Positions 33,817 to 41,111 of a stretch of 43,708 bases of DNA are shown piece after piece. The translations under genes were made by a program, and so were the position numbers. Location: the NCBI GenBank assembly GCA_021738725.1, contig JAIPBE010000027.1:1-43708 (forward strand), given 5' to 3'. Numbering within the stretch: the stretch's first letter is position 1; each line of letters starts with the position of its first letter. A model generated the notes under the pieces. That model saw only the letters and a program-made list of their open reading frames with translations. It searched no databases and was not told the DNA's origin. The DNA is from Saprospiraceae bacterium (lineage in GTDB: Bacteria; Bacteroidota; Bacteroidia; Chitinophagales; Saprospiraceae).

Positions 33817-35292
33817 TCAATAATATGAAGGACGTCTGACCTTCGCAGCATGCTTGGCCAGTCGCAGTACCTGACACGTATACCCGAATTCATTGTCGTA
33901 CCACGCATAGATGGTGACGGTATGGCCATCCGCTGACACAATGGTGGAAGGCGCATCCAGGACAGAGGTGCTGGTCATGCCGACCGCATGTGTAGAGACA
34001 TATTCCTCATCGGCTGAATAATGGATCTGTTCCACCAGATCGCCCGTCAGGCTGGCCTTGCGGATCATATCATTGACCGCGTCTACAGTGGTTGGCTTTT
34101 CCAACGTCAACACCATAATTGCCAGTGACACGTTCGGGGTCGGTACCCGAACAGCATTGCCGGTCAATTTGCCGGACAAATGAGGCAATACTTTGGCCAC
34201 GGCTGTAGCGGCACCGGTAGAAGTCAGGACCATGTTCATGGCAGCTGCGCGACCCCGGCGAGGTTTTTTATGGAAGTTGTCCAGCAGGTTTTGATCACTG
34301 GTGTAGGCATGGACAGATTCGATATGACCTCGTTGGATGGTAAAGGCGTCATCCATGACCTTGAGGATGGGCACAATGGCGTTGGTGGTGCAGGAGGCGG
34401 CACAGAATACCTGTTCTTTTTCGAAATCTACATGGGCGTGGTTGACCCCATAGACGACATTCGGAATGTCTTTTCCAGGTGCAGTGAACAGGACCTGGCT
34501 CACGCCGGGGCGCATATGTCGACTCAGGCCGGCCTTGTCTCGCCAGACTCCAGTATTGTCAATGACCATGGCATCCGAGATACCATATTCGGTATAGTCA
34601 ATGTCTTCCGGATTCTTCGCGTGGATCAGATGGACGCTGTTGCCATTGATGATGAGTTCGGAGCCGTCAGCAGCCACTTCCACTGTACCATGAAAGTCAC
34701 CGTGGACGGAGTCCTTCAACAGGAGGGCAGCCCGTTTGGACGCGTCCAGATACCGATCTTCCAGTGAAGGACGAATCACAATGGCCCGCAGACGCAGCTG
34801 ATCTCCACGACCGGTGGTGCTGATGATCCGGCGGGCGGCGATCCGTCCGATACGGCCCAATCCGTACAGGATCACATCTTTTGCTGTCAAATGTGGATTG
34901 GGGGATTGTACCACCTGGCCCAGTTGGGAACCAATGAAGGACTGCATGTCCGGATAAGAAGTTTCAAACTGCATCCATTCGGAAGCCAGTTTGCCGATAT
35001 CCAGCATCGCTGCCGGGATCTCTTTCATCTTCTGAATGCCCCTGGCCACCTCGAGGGTGATCTCTACCGGGATGGGCATATCCATATAATTGCGGGCCAC
35101 CCGGTGCAAATGAAGTACTTCGCTAGGGCGGGCATCATAAATATCTTCTCGAAAGAAGACCAGTTCAATGGAACGGTCAAAACGTAAAGCCCCTGTGATT
35201 TGCAATAACTCCAGAGCTTTTTTTTCTTTTTCGCGCCAATCGATGAGCGTATTTTCTCGTTTCTCTTGGATCAAGGTGGAATGCGGAATCAT
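33817..35292 (-). CDS. gap: Glyceraldehyde-3-phosphate dehydrogenase, long form
   Basis: Oxidises glyceraldehyde-3-phosphate to 1,3-bisphosphoglycerate, or the reverse in gluconeogenesis. From the ATG at 35292 the product is 491 aa, about 150 longer than ordinary GAPDH. The nucleotide-binding loop GLGRIG is at 144-149, after a ~140-residue N-terminal extension of mostly helix, and the catalytic Cys301 is in ASCTTNAIVPIL. HGDFHGTVEV, the NRAAMNMVLTSTGAA-like segment RGRAAAMNMVLTSTGAATAV and WYDNEFGYTCQV are intact. Long forms of this kind are known in Bacteroidota; whether this one is biosynthetic or glycolytic is open. An in-frame start at 35325 overlaps the promoter. The sequence ends normally. 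Confidence 0.94.
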   Translation of the reverse strand: MIPHSTLIQEKRENTLIDWREKEKKALELLQITGALRFDRSIELVFFREDIYDARPSEVLHLHRVARNYMDMPIPVEITLEVARGIQKMKEIPAAMLDIGKLASEWMQFETSYPDMQSFIGSQLGQVVQSPNPHLTAKDVILYGLGRIGRIAARRIISTTGRGDQLRLRAIVIRPSLEDRYLDASKRAALLLKDSVHGDFHGTVEVAADGSELIINGNSVHLIHAKNPEDIDYTEYGISDAMVIDNTGVWRDKAGLSRHMRPGVSQVLFTAPGKDIPNVVYGVNHAHVDFEKEQVFCAASCTTNAIVPILKVMDDAFTIQRGHIESVHAYTSDQNLLDNFHKKPRRGRAAAMNMVLTSTGAATAVAKVLPHLSGKLTGNAVRVPTPNVSLAIMVLTLEKPTTVDAVNDMIRKASLTGDLVEQIHYSADEEYVSTHAVGMTSTSVLDAPSTIVSADGHTVTIYAWYDNEFGYTCQVLRLAKHAAKVRRPSYY

Positions 35293-35322
35293 AAAGGGGA
35301 TATTTAGTCGTGTGAGAGAGTG

Positions 35323-35330
35323 CAAAAGTC
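35323..35330 (-). promoter_or_regulatory. gap promoter -7 element GACTTTTG with -33 TTG
   Basis: Seven of eight match to TAnnTTTG on the minus strand. A TTG (plus-strand CAA at 35349-35351) lies 18 nt upstream, the normal Bacteroidota spacing. It is located just after the sigA terminator, so gap is transcribed on its own. Confidence 0.6.
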
Positions 35331-35352
35331 GGAAAAACCCTGCAGAACCAAT

Positions 35353-35382
35353 AAAAAAAGCGCCTCCCTTTTGAGGAGGCGC
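35353..35382 (-). terminator. Rho-independent terminator of sigA
   Basis: On the minus strand GCGCCTCC and GGAGGCGC (plus-strand arms 35360-35367 and 35375-35382) form an 8-bp G+C-rich stem with a 7-nt loop, followed by seven T residues (plus-strand A run 35353-35359). It lies 29 nt beyond the sigA stop. Confidence 0.9.
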
Positions 35383-35410
35383 AGCATGAATTTTCTATGT
35401 AAGGAAGAGG

Positions 35411-36283
35411 TTAGGCCACTCCGAGGTAATGCTTCAGGAGTTTGCTCCGTGAGGCAGAACGCAACTTGTTGATCGCCTTGTCCTTGATCTGACGCACGCG
35501 CTCCCGGGTGAGTCCAAACTTATCACCGATATCCTCCAGGGACATGGGGTGTTCGACTCCGATCCCAAAATAGAGCTTGATGACATCACACTGACGATCG
35601 GTCAAGGTGCTCAGGGAACGTTCGATCTCGCGACGAAGAGATTCGGAATAACTCAGGAAGTCATCTGTGCCGGGAGTACTGCTGTTCTCCAGGACATCGA
35701 GCAATGAGTTATCCTCACCTTCTACAAAGGGAGCATCCATGGAAACGTGCCGGGCAGCAACACCCAGTGTCGTTTCCACTTCCTCAGTAGGGATCTCCAG
35801 CATGTCAGCCAATTCATCGGCCGAAGGTTCACGCTCATATTCCTGTTCCAGTTCGGAAAAGGCCTTGTTGATCTTGTTGAGGGAGCCCACCTTGTTCAAT
35901 GGCAATCGAACGATCCGGGATTGTTCTGCCAGAGCTTGAAGGATGGATTGACGAATCCACCAAACTGCATAGGAGATGAATTTGAAACCTCTGGTTTCGT
36001 CGAAACGCTGTGCCGCTTTGATCAGACCCAGATTGCCCTCATTGATGAGGTCACTGAGTGATAGACCTTGATTTTGGTATTGCTTGGCAACAGACACGAC
36101 AAAACGGAGGTTCGCTTTGGTGAGCTTTTCTAAAGCCCGTTCATCCCCCTGTTTGATCCGTTTGGCGAGATCCACTTCTTCTTCCGGAGTCAGGAGGTCG
36201 ACCTTTCCGATCTCCTGTAAATATTTCTCCAGAGACTGGCTCTCCCTGTTCGTGATCGATTTCGTGATCTTTAATTGTCTCAT
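35411..36283 (-). CDS. rpoD: Primary RNA polymerase sigma factor
   Basis: The 290-aa product is the short primary sigma factor (sigma-ABfr type) of Bacteroidota, which lacks the large region 1.1 of E. coli RpoD. Region 1.2 starts [20 protein letters not shown]. Region 2 contains [20 protein letters not shown], then [19 protein letters not shown] and [20 protein letters not shown]. Region 3 is around [17 protein letters not shown]. Region 4 ends [20 protein letters not shown]. This factor reads the TTTG/TAnnTTTG promoters seen through the window. Its own promoter (36389-36396) leaves a leader of about 100 nt, the longest here, which could carry regulation. A strong terminator follows. Confidence 0.97.
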   Translation of the reverse strand: MRQLKITKSITNRESQSLEKYLQEIGKVDLLTPEEEVDLAKRIKQGDERALEKLTKANLRFVVSVAKQYQNQGLSLSDLINEGNLGLIKAAQRFDETRGFKFISYAVWWIRQSILQALAEQSRIVRLPLNKVGSLNKINKAFSELEQEYEREPSADELADMLEIPTEEVETTLGVAARHVSMDAPFVEGEDNSLLDVLENSSTPGTDDFLSYSESLRREIERSLSTLTDRQCDVIKLYFGIGVEHPMSLEDIGDKFGLTRERVRQIKDKAINKLRSASRSKLLKHYLGVA

Positions 36284-36388
36284 GTACCGTATATTTTATA
36301 GAACGTCTGCTTGAAAGTTGACAACCTTTCAAATCGGCCGGGGATACATGTTCAGGGATGGTGAAAATGCGCTGGATAAACAGCCACA

Positions 36389-36396
36389 CAAAAGTA
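36389..36396 (-). promoter_or_regulatory. sigA/rpoD promoter, TACTTTTG with -33 TTG
   Basis: Exact TAnnTTTG on the minus strand with TTG (plus-strand CAA 36417-36419) 20 nt upstream, a textbook Bacteroidota sigma-A promoter. It lies 106 nt upstream of the rpoD ATG. Confidence 0.75.
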
Positions 36397-36552
36397 GGCC
36401 ATTTTGAAGTAGTAGTCAACCTTACTCGTCCTTAACCGGGTCAGATAATGAAAAGTTCCCATGCAATGAGGAAATGTTGGGTAAGCCTTGGAATATTCCC
36501 CGATTTGTGGTTTATTACGCCCTTTCTGATCAACGAATCTCTTTTGCCGGCT
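36397..36552. other. Spacer upstream of the START-like gene
   Basis: No additional gene is supported here. An in-frame start at 36448 for the downstream gene exists, but its 35 extra residues are hydrophobic and absent from the START-like fold. A CTCTTTTG (six of eight to the -7 consensus) lies 6 nt before the chosen ATG. Confidence 0.4.
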
Positions 36553-36933
36553 ATGGGAAGAACAAAGATAAAATGCGAATTCCTGCTCAAGGCCTCGCCA
36601 ACCATCGTCTATCAGTTCCTCAGTGATCCGGCTTGCCTGATCCGATGGTTCTGTGATCACGTGGAAATCGATGAGCCGGTTTACAAGTTCATATGGAATG
36701 GATTCGGTGAAGAGGCCGAACTGATCGAGGATATTGAGGACGATTGTCTTCGCTTCGCCTGGCTAGAGGCAGATGATCCCGCAGAATATTTCGAATTTAC
36801 GATCACCACTTCGCCTATCACAGATGAGACCATCCTGACCATCACCGACTATTGTGATGATGATGAGGTCCAGGATCAGAAATTGTTCTGGGAAAGCCAG
36901 ATCAAGAAGATGAAACATGTGATGGGCGGGTAA
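36553..36933 (+). CDS. START-like (SRPBCC-fold) domain protein
   Basis: From the ATG at 36553 the product is 126 aa, acidic, single domain. KIKCEFLLKASPTIVYQFLS at the start, ACLIRWFCDHV, YKFIWNGFGEEAELIED, DDCLRFAWLEADDPAEYFEF and ETILTITDYCDDDEV follow the strand order of START/AHSA1-type proteins, which bind hydrophobic ligands in a deep pocket. The phylum has a dedicated START-like family of this size. No ligand is known. It is the first gene of a plus-strand run, 28 bp before comEC, and its role there is unclear. Confidence 0.85.
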   Translation: MGRTKIKCEFLLKASPTIVYQFLSDPACLIRWFCDHVEIDEPVYKFIWNGFGEEAELIEDIEDDCLRFAWLEADDPAEYFEFTITTSPITDETILTITDYCDDDEVQDQKLFWESQIKKMKHVMGG

Positions 36934-36961
36934 TCATTGATCACCAGCAAGGACATGGCCA

Positions 36962-38983
36962 ATGTTTGAAAGCTGGCACCCTTATCCACTGGTCCGTCTG
37001 CTCCTGCCATTTGTAGCAGGCATCCTGATCGCTGACAACCTGCAATGGTCATGTCCGATCACCCTTCTGATATGCTTCCTCCTGTCCTTGACACTCTGGT
37101 CTCAGCTCTCCCTGTCGCCTCGCCAAAACCGAGCCTATGGGTTCGCCTGGTTGGTTTGGGTTAGCCTTGCAGGCACCACCTTTCTTGCCTGTCATCACCC
37201 GTATCAAGCTGCTGACCATTGGGTGTTCACCCCTGTTGCGGTCGCAGAGTCCCCACCGCAATGGTCAGGCAAGATTCGTGATCTGGCCACCACCGACCGT
37301 TGGCAACGGGTCACCCTGGACGTGGACTCACTCACATTGGACGATCGTCCATACGCCGTTTCCGGACGGTTGTTAGCCTACCTGGATGCAGCGCAAAACC
37401 AAGGATTTCAAGTAGGCCAAACCATTCATTTTACGGGTCGGCCTGCTCCGTTACCACCGCCTTCGGATCCATTCGGATTTGACTGGCGACGATATCAATA
37501 TGTCCGGGGAGTGACCCACCAGGTGTTTGTCAGAGGCCCGGCACACTTTGACGAAATCCAAGATTCGTGGCGGTCTGTCCTGAACGATACGCGCCAGCAT
37601 ATTCAGTCATCTCTGACAGAATTGATCCAGGACACGACAGCTCGGCAGCTGTTATCAGCGCTGATGCTGGGTGCCCGGGATGAATTAGGAGATGGCGTCA
37701 ACCAGGCCTATCAAGCCTCTGGAGCTGTCCACATCCTCGCCGTTTCCGGATTGCATGTAGGTCTGGTTGCCGGATTTGCATTGATCCTGTTTGGATTCTT
37801 CTGGCCATCTCGCCGGAATAGTTGGATGGTGGCCCTGCCTACTGTCCTGCTGGTATGGCTGTATATCGGTCTGACAGGGGCCGCTGATTCGGCGATGCGT
37901 GCAGGAGTACTTTTTTCATTTCTGTTGCTGGGCCGGGCACTTTCCCGATATGCAGAACCCCTGAATCTTCTGGCAGGTGCGGCTCTCCTGCTGATCTTGA
38001 TCGACCCCTGGATGATCTTCCATGTCGGCTTTCAACTCTCTGTGATGGCCGTCGCCGGCATTGTCGTCCTTCATCCCCTGATCTTCCGGGCATGGACACC
38101 CCCCGATCGGATCAGTCGGTTTTTCTGGAATCTGGCCTCGATCACACTGTCTGCTCAGGTGGCCACTGTGATGATCAGCCTGTTCTATTTTCACCAATTC
38201 CCCACCTATTTCCTGCTGTCTGGGCTTTTTGTCGTCCCTTTGTCCGGGCTGCTTCTGGGCAGTGGATGGATCATGATTTTACTTCACCTTCTGCCAGGGG
38301 AGGTGGCCGTATGGATAGCCTGGATCCCCGAAACCACTGCACAGATCATGAATGCTCTGGTTTTTGGCATTGCCAACATGCCAGGGGCCTTGACCTTAGG
38401 GTGGTCACCTGCTGTCTGGTGGGCGCTGCTGCTGCCGTTTATCGTCGGGACCATTCTATATGCTTGGAGGATGGCTCATTCCCGGGCGTTCATTCTCGGT
38501 GCGATAGCGCTGATCTTCGGCTTGATCCTGGATATTGGCCATCAGGTGAAGCTGCAAGGCCAGGTGGAGTGGGGCGTCGTTCAGCGCCAGGGAGCAGGGA
38601 TGGAAGTGTGGTTCAGGAACGGAGGAGATGGACTCCTGCTCGATCTGTACGGACAGCGAGATGCCCTGGAGCGGGTTTTCCTGCCTGGATATGGGACTGT
38701 TTGGCTGGTGCCGGGAAATTTGGATCTCCGATTTGGCGATCTTGTCAAACAGGATGCTACCCTGACGTTTTCTGAAAAGTCGCTCTCCTGGGGGCAGCAG
38801 CCTTATGGCCAAACCCATTTGGGTTTGGGTCGTCCTGCTGTTGAAAAAATGAATCCCGAGACGCCGACCATCCTCTTGCCCTGGAAGATGCCACCCTGGG
38901 AGCGTCGGGCCTGGCAGGATCTGGAGCCGACGGAGTTGATCAACCTGCGCGACCACGGGGCCTGGATCCAGTATCTGGAGTAA
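36962..38983 (+). CDS. comEC: ComEC/Rec2-type DNA-uptake channel protein
   Basis: Polytopic inner-membrane protein of 673 aa. The N-terminal ~200 residues match the DUF4131 region (about three membrane helices, then a soluble beta domain). The Competence domain, about 210-500, has LLSALMLGARDELGDGVNQA, YQASGAVHILAVSGLHVGLV, GAADSAMRAGVLFSFLLLGR and many helices. The C-terminal ~150 residues lack the HxHxDH motif, so there is no metallo-beta-lactamase nuclease domain, as is usual in this phylum. In transformation it carries single-stranded DNA across the membrane. The next gene encodes a helix-hairpin-helix protein, consistent with DNA binding. Ends normally. Confidence 0.93.
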   Translation: MFESWHPYPLVRLLLPFVAGILIADNLQWSCPITLLICFLLSLTLWSQLSLSPRQNRAYGFAWLVWVSLAGTTFLACHHPYQAADHWVFTPVAVAESPPQWSGKIRDLATTDRWQRVTLDVDSLTLDDRPYAVSGRLLAYLDAAQNQGFQVGQTIHFTGRPAPLPPPSDPFGFDWRRYQYVRGVTHQVFVRGPAHFDEIQDSWRSVLNDTRQHIQSSLTELIQDTTARQLLSALMLGARDELGDGVNQAYQASGAVHILAVSGLHVGLVAGFALILFGFFWPSRRNSWMVALPTVLLVWLYIGLTGAADSAMRAGVLFSFLLLGRALSRYAEPLNLLAGAALLLILIDPWMIFHVGFQLSVMAVAGIVVLHPLIFRAWTPPDRISRFFWNLASITLSAQVATVMISLFYFHQFPTYFLLSGLFVVPLSGLLLGSGWIMILLHLLPGEVAVWIAWIPETTAQIMNALVFGIANMPGALTLGWSPAVWWALLLPFIVGTILYAWRMAHSRAFILGAIALIFGLILDIGHQVKLQGQVEWGVVQRQGAGMEVWFRNGGDGLLLDLYGQRDALERVFLPGYGTVWLVPGNLDLRFGDLVKQDATLTFSEKSLSWGQQPYGQTHLGLGRPAVEKMNPETPTILLPWKMPPWERRAWQDLEPTELINLRDHGAWIQYLE

Positions 38984-39065
38984 AAAAGGATCGTACCACC
39001 TTTGGTGGTTATCGTCACTCATTGAAAGTCCATATCTTTCTTACTGAATCGAAAGCCCCCGTTCA

Positions 39066-39974
39066 GTGCTGAAATTCACGAAAAAAGAAAGGAGATCACT
39101 GCTGATATTCGCCTGGACGATCATCGGCCTGCTGGTCATCCGCTATTGGCTGAGCCATCAGCAGCTGCCGTTGACCATTCTCTCTCCACCCTCATCTGTC
39201 GAATCTGTTGAGAAAAGGGCACCTTTTTCCTCCAATGAAAGAGTGCCACGGTCAACGTATACAAATGACCCTCCGTCCGGCCGAGGTAATTTCCTACCTG
39301 AACAAGCAACGTCAATAGAGGATGGCGTCGGCACCGGTACGGCAGAGGCTCCCGAAATGTTTGATCCAAACCTCGCATCTCTGGAGGTTATGATCGCCTC
39401 AGGCTTGCCGCGCAGGGTTGCCCATACCATCCTCAATTATCGGGAGAAAGGAGGTCGATTTTACAAAAAGGAAGACCTTTTGAAGATCTATGTCATGACG
39501 GATTCGGTCTACAGGCTGGTCGAACCATGGGTCGATATTCCGCCACCTCCAAAAGCGCCTGAACGGAGCAGACCTCGCGACCTGATCGACATCAATGCTG
39601 CAGATATCGAAGAATGGACCTGGTTGCCCGGCATCGGAAAAGGGTACGCAGGGCGGATCTGTCGGTTTCGAAGTGCTTTGGGAGGATTCGTCTCTGTGGA
39701 TCAGGTCGGAGAGACCTTTGGCCTCCCGGATACGGTGTTTCATCGAATCCGGCCGATGCTGACCCTGAATACGCCGGTGGATGGTATTGAGATCAATCAA
39801 TGGACGGCAGAGGCGCTCGCAGGCCATCCCTATATTCGGGCAAAAGAGGCCCGAATCCTGGTCAACTACCGGAGGCAACATGGCCCGTACCGGGATGTAG
39901 AAGGTATTCGCATATCGAAGGCGATCGCCGACACCCAGAGAATGCGTCAGCTATTGCCGTATTGGCGATTCTGA
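39066..39974 (+). CDS. Membrane-anchored helix-hairpin-helix protein (ComEA-like)
   Basis: Product of 302 aa starting at GTG (39066). One N-terminal membrane segment at about 11-28 (LLIFAWTIIGLLVIRYWL), then a low-complexity Ser/Pro linker to ~95. Three helix-hairpin-helix units follow: about 106-150 (LASLEVMIASGLPRRVAHTI), 172-215 (LIDINAADIEEWTWLPGIGK) and 245-290 (WTAEALAGHPYIRAKEARIL), each ending in a GxF/GPY-type turn. These bind DNA backbone without sequence specificity. ComEA, the periplasmic DNA receptor of transformation, has the same anchor-linker-HhH plan but only one (HhH)2 unit. Position 82 bp after comEC supports a DNA-uptake role; direct evidence is lacking. Confidence 0.87.
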   Translation: MLKFTKKERRSLLIFAWTIIGLLVIRYWLSHQQLPLTILSPPSSVESVEKRAPFSSNERVPRSTYTNDPPSGRGNFLPEQATSIEDGVGTGTAEAPEMFDPNLASLEVMIASGLPRRVAHTILNYREKGGRFYKKEDLLKIYVMTDSVYRLVEPWVDIPPPPKAPERSRPRDLIDINAADIEEWTWLPGIGKGYAGRICRFRSALGGFVSVDQVGETFGLPDTVFHRIRPMLTLNTPVDGIEINQWTAEALAGHPYIRAKEARILVNYRRQHGPYRDVEGIRISKAIADTQRMRQLLPYWRF

Positions 39975-39980
39975 GAATGG

Positions 39981-41000
39981 TCAGGCGGAACTGACGGCAC
40001 TGTATTTTCGCACAAAATCGATCATTTCACCGACCATATCCGGCGAACCCGCGACAATAGTGGCCCGTTGGTGGAGTTCTTCTGGATCGATCTCCATGAT
40101 CCTGTCCAACCCGGTATTGATGGCTTTTCCACCTGCCTGTTCCACAATAAATGACATTGGGTTGCATTCATAGAGCAAGCGCAATTTGCCATTCGGGTAT
40201 TTCCGGGTGTTTGGGTAGAGGAAGATGCCCCCGGAAAACAGGGTGCGGTGAATATCCGAGACCATGGTGCCGATATAGCGCAGGCCAAGGTTCATATCTG
40301 AACACTGGTCGATAAAACGACGCATCTCCAGATCGAACTTGAGGTAGTATCCCTGATTGACAGAGTAATAAATGCCACGGTCTGGGATCTTGATATCCCG
40401 GTGCGAGAGACAGAATTCACCGATAGAAGGATCGAGGGTGAATCCATTGACCCCTTCGCCCGTGGTGTAGACCAGAATGGTGGAAGTGCCATAAAGGACA
40501 TACCCGGCTGCCACCTGTTCGGTTCCTTTCTGGAGAAAGTCATTTAGATTGCAAGGACCTGTTTCGTCACTTTTTCTTCTGAAAATAGAGAAGATGGTGC
40601 CGACAGAGACATTGACATCTATATTGGAAGATCCATCCAGGGGATCAAAAAGAACCACATATTTGGGATGCTTGCCCGCGACCGGTTTGAAGGGATAGAT
40701 ATCCTGCATTTCTTCGGATGCGATCCCGGCACATTCACCGCTGTTTTGGAGGCATTCGATCAGTTTGTCATTGGCATAGATATCCAGTTTCTGGACAATG
40801 TCGCCACTGTGGTTGTGTGCTCCATCTACTCCCAGGATATTGACGAGCCCCGCCTTGTTGACTTCCCGGTTGACGATCTTTGCAGCAACGCCAATATCCC
40901 GAAGGAGTCCGGTCAGTTCACCAGTGGCTGCAGAATGCTCTTTCTGGGATCGCATGATGAACTCATCCAGCGTTACGATCCGGTTTAGGGGTCTTTCCAT
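39981..41000 (-). CDS. fbp: Class I fructose-1,6-bisphosphatase
   Basis: Hydrolyses fructose-1,6-bisphosphate to fructose-6-phosphate, the committed step of gluconeogenesis. The 339-aa product has the metal site in GIASEEM and VVLFDPLDGSSNIDVNVSVG, plus GVNGFTLDPSIGEF, TLFSGGIFLYPNTRKYPNGK and EQAGGKAINTG, in the class I order. No truncation is seen. The promoter with -33 and -7 elements lies 37 nt upstream and is shared, back to back, with the divergent ABC-exporter promoter. The gene converges on the HhH gene with 6 nt between stops. Confidence 0.97.
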   Translation of the reverse strand: MERPLNRIVTLDEFIMRSQKEHSAATGELTGLLRDIGVAAKIVNREVNKAGLVNILGVDGAHNHSGDIVQKLDIYANDKLIECLQNSGECAGIASEEMQDIYPFKPVAGKHPKYVVLFDPLDGSSNIDVNVSVGTIFSIFRRKSDETGPCNLNDFLQKGTEQVAAGYVLYGTSTILVYTTGEGVNGFTLDPSIGEFCLSHRDIKIPDRGIYYSVNQGYYLKFDLEMRRFIDQCSDMNLGLRYIGTMVSDIHRTLFSGGIFLYPNTRKYPNGKLRLLYECNPMSFIVEQAGGKAINTGLDRIMEIDPEELHQRATIVAGSPDMVGEMIDFVRKYSAVSSA

Positions 41001-41036
41001 GCCTGCTTGAGATTTAATCAGAGGTCAAACTCTATG

Positions 41037-41044
41037 CAAAGATA
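41037..41044 (-). promoter_or_regulatory. fbp promoter, TATCTTTG with -33 TTG
   Basis: Exact TAnnTTTG on the minus strand; TTG (plus-strand CAA 41063-41065) lies 18 nt upstream. The leader is about 31 nt to the fbp ATG at 41000. Confidence 0.75.
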
Positions 41045-41077
41045 CACCTTAGACTTCCTCGGCAACTAACTGCTGCC

Positions 41078-41085
41078 TACTTTTG
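41078..41085 (+). promoter_or_regulatory. ABC-exporter promoter -7 element TACTTTTG
   Basis: Exact TAnnTTTG on the plus strand, 26 nt before the GTG start at 41112. No TTG at -33. Its upstream region overlaps the fbp -33 element on the other strand. Confidence 0.6.
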
Positions 41086-41111
41086 TTCCATTCCCTCGTG
41101 ATATTTCTGCT

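Noticed and set aside
38600-38983. Truncation of comEC because its C-terminus lacks the metallo-beta-lactamase domain
   Set aside because: The reading frame ends normally, and Bacteroidota ComEC proteins commonly lack that domain.
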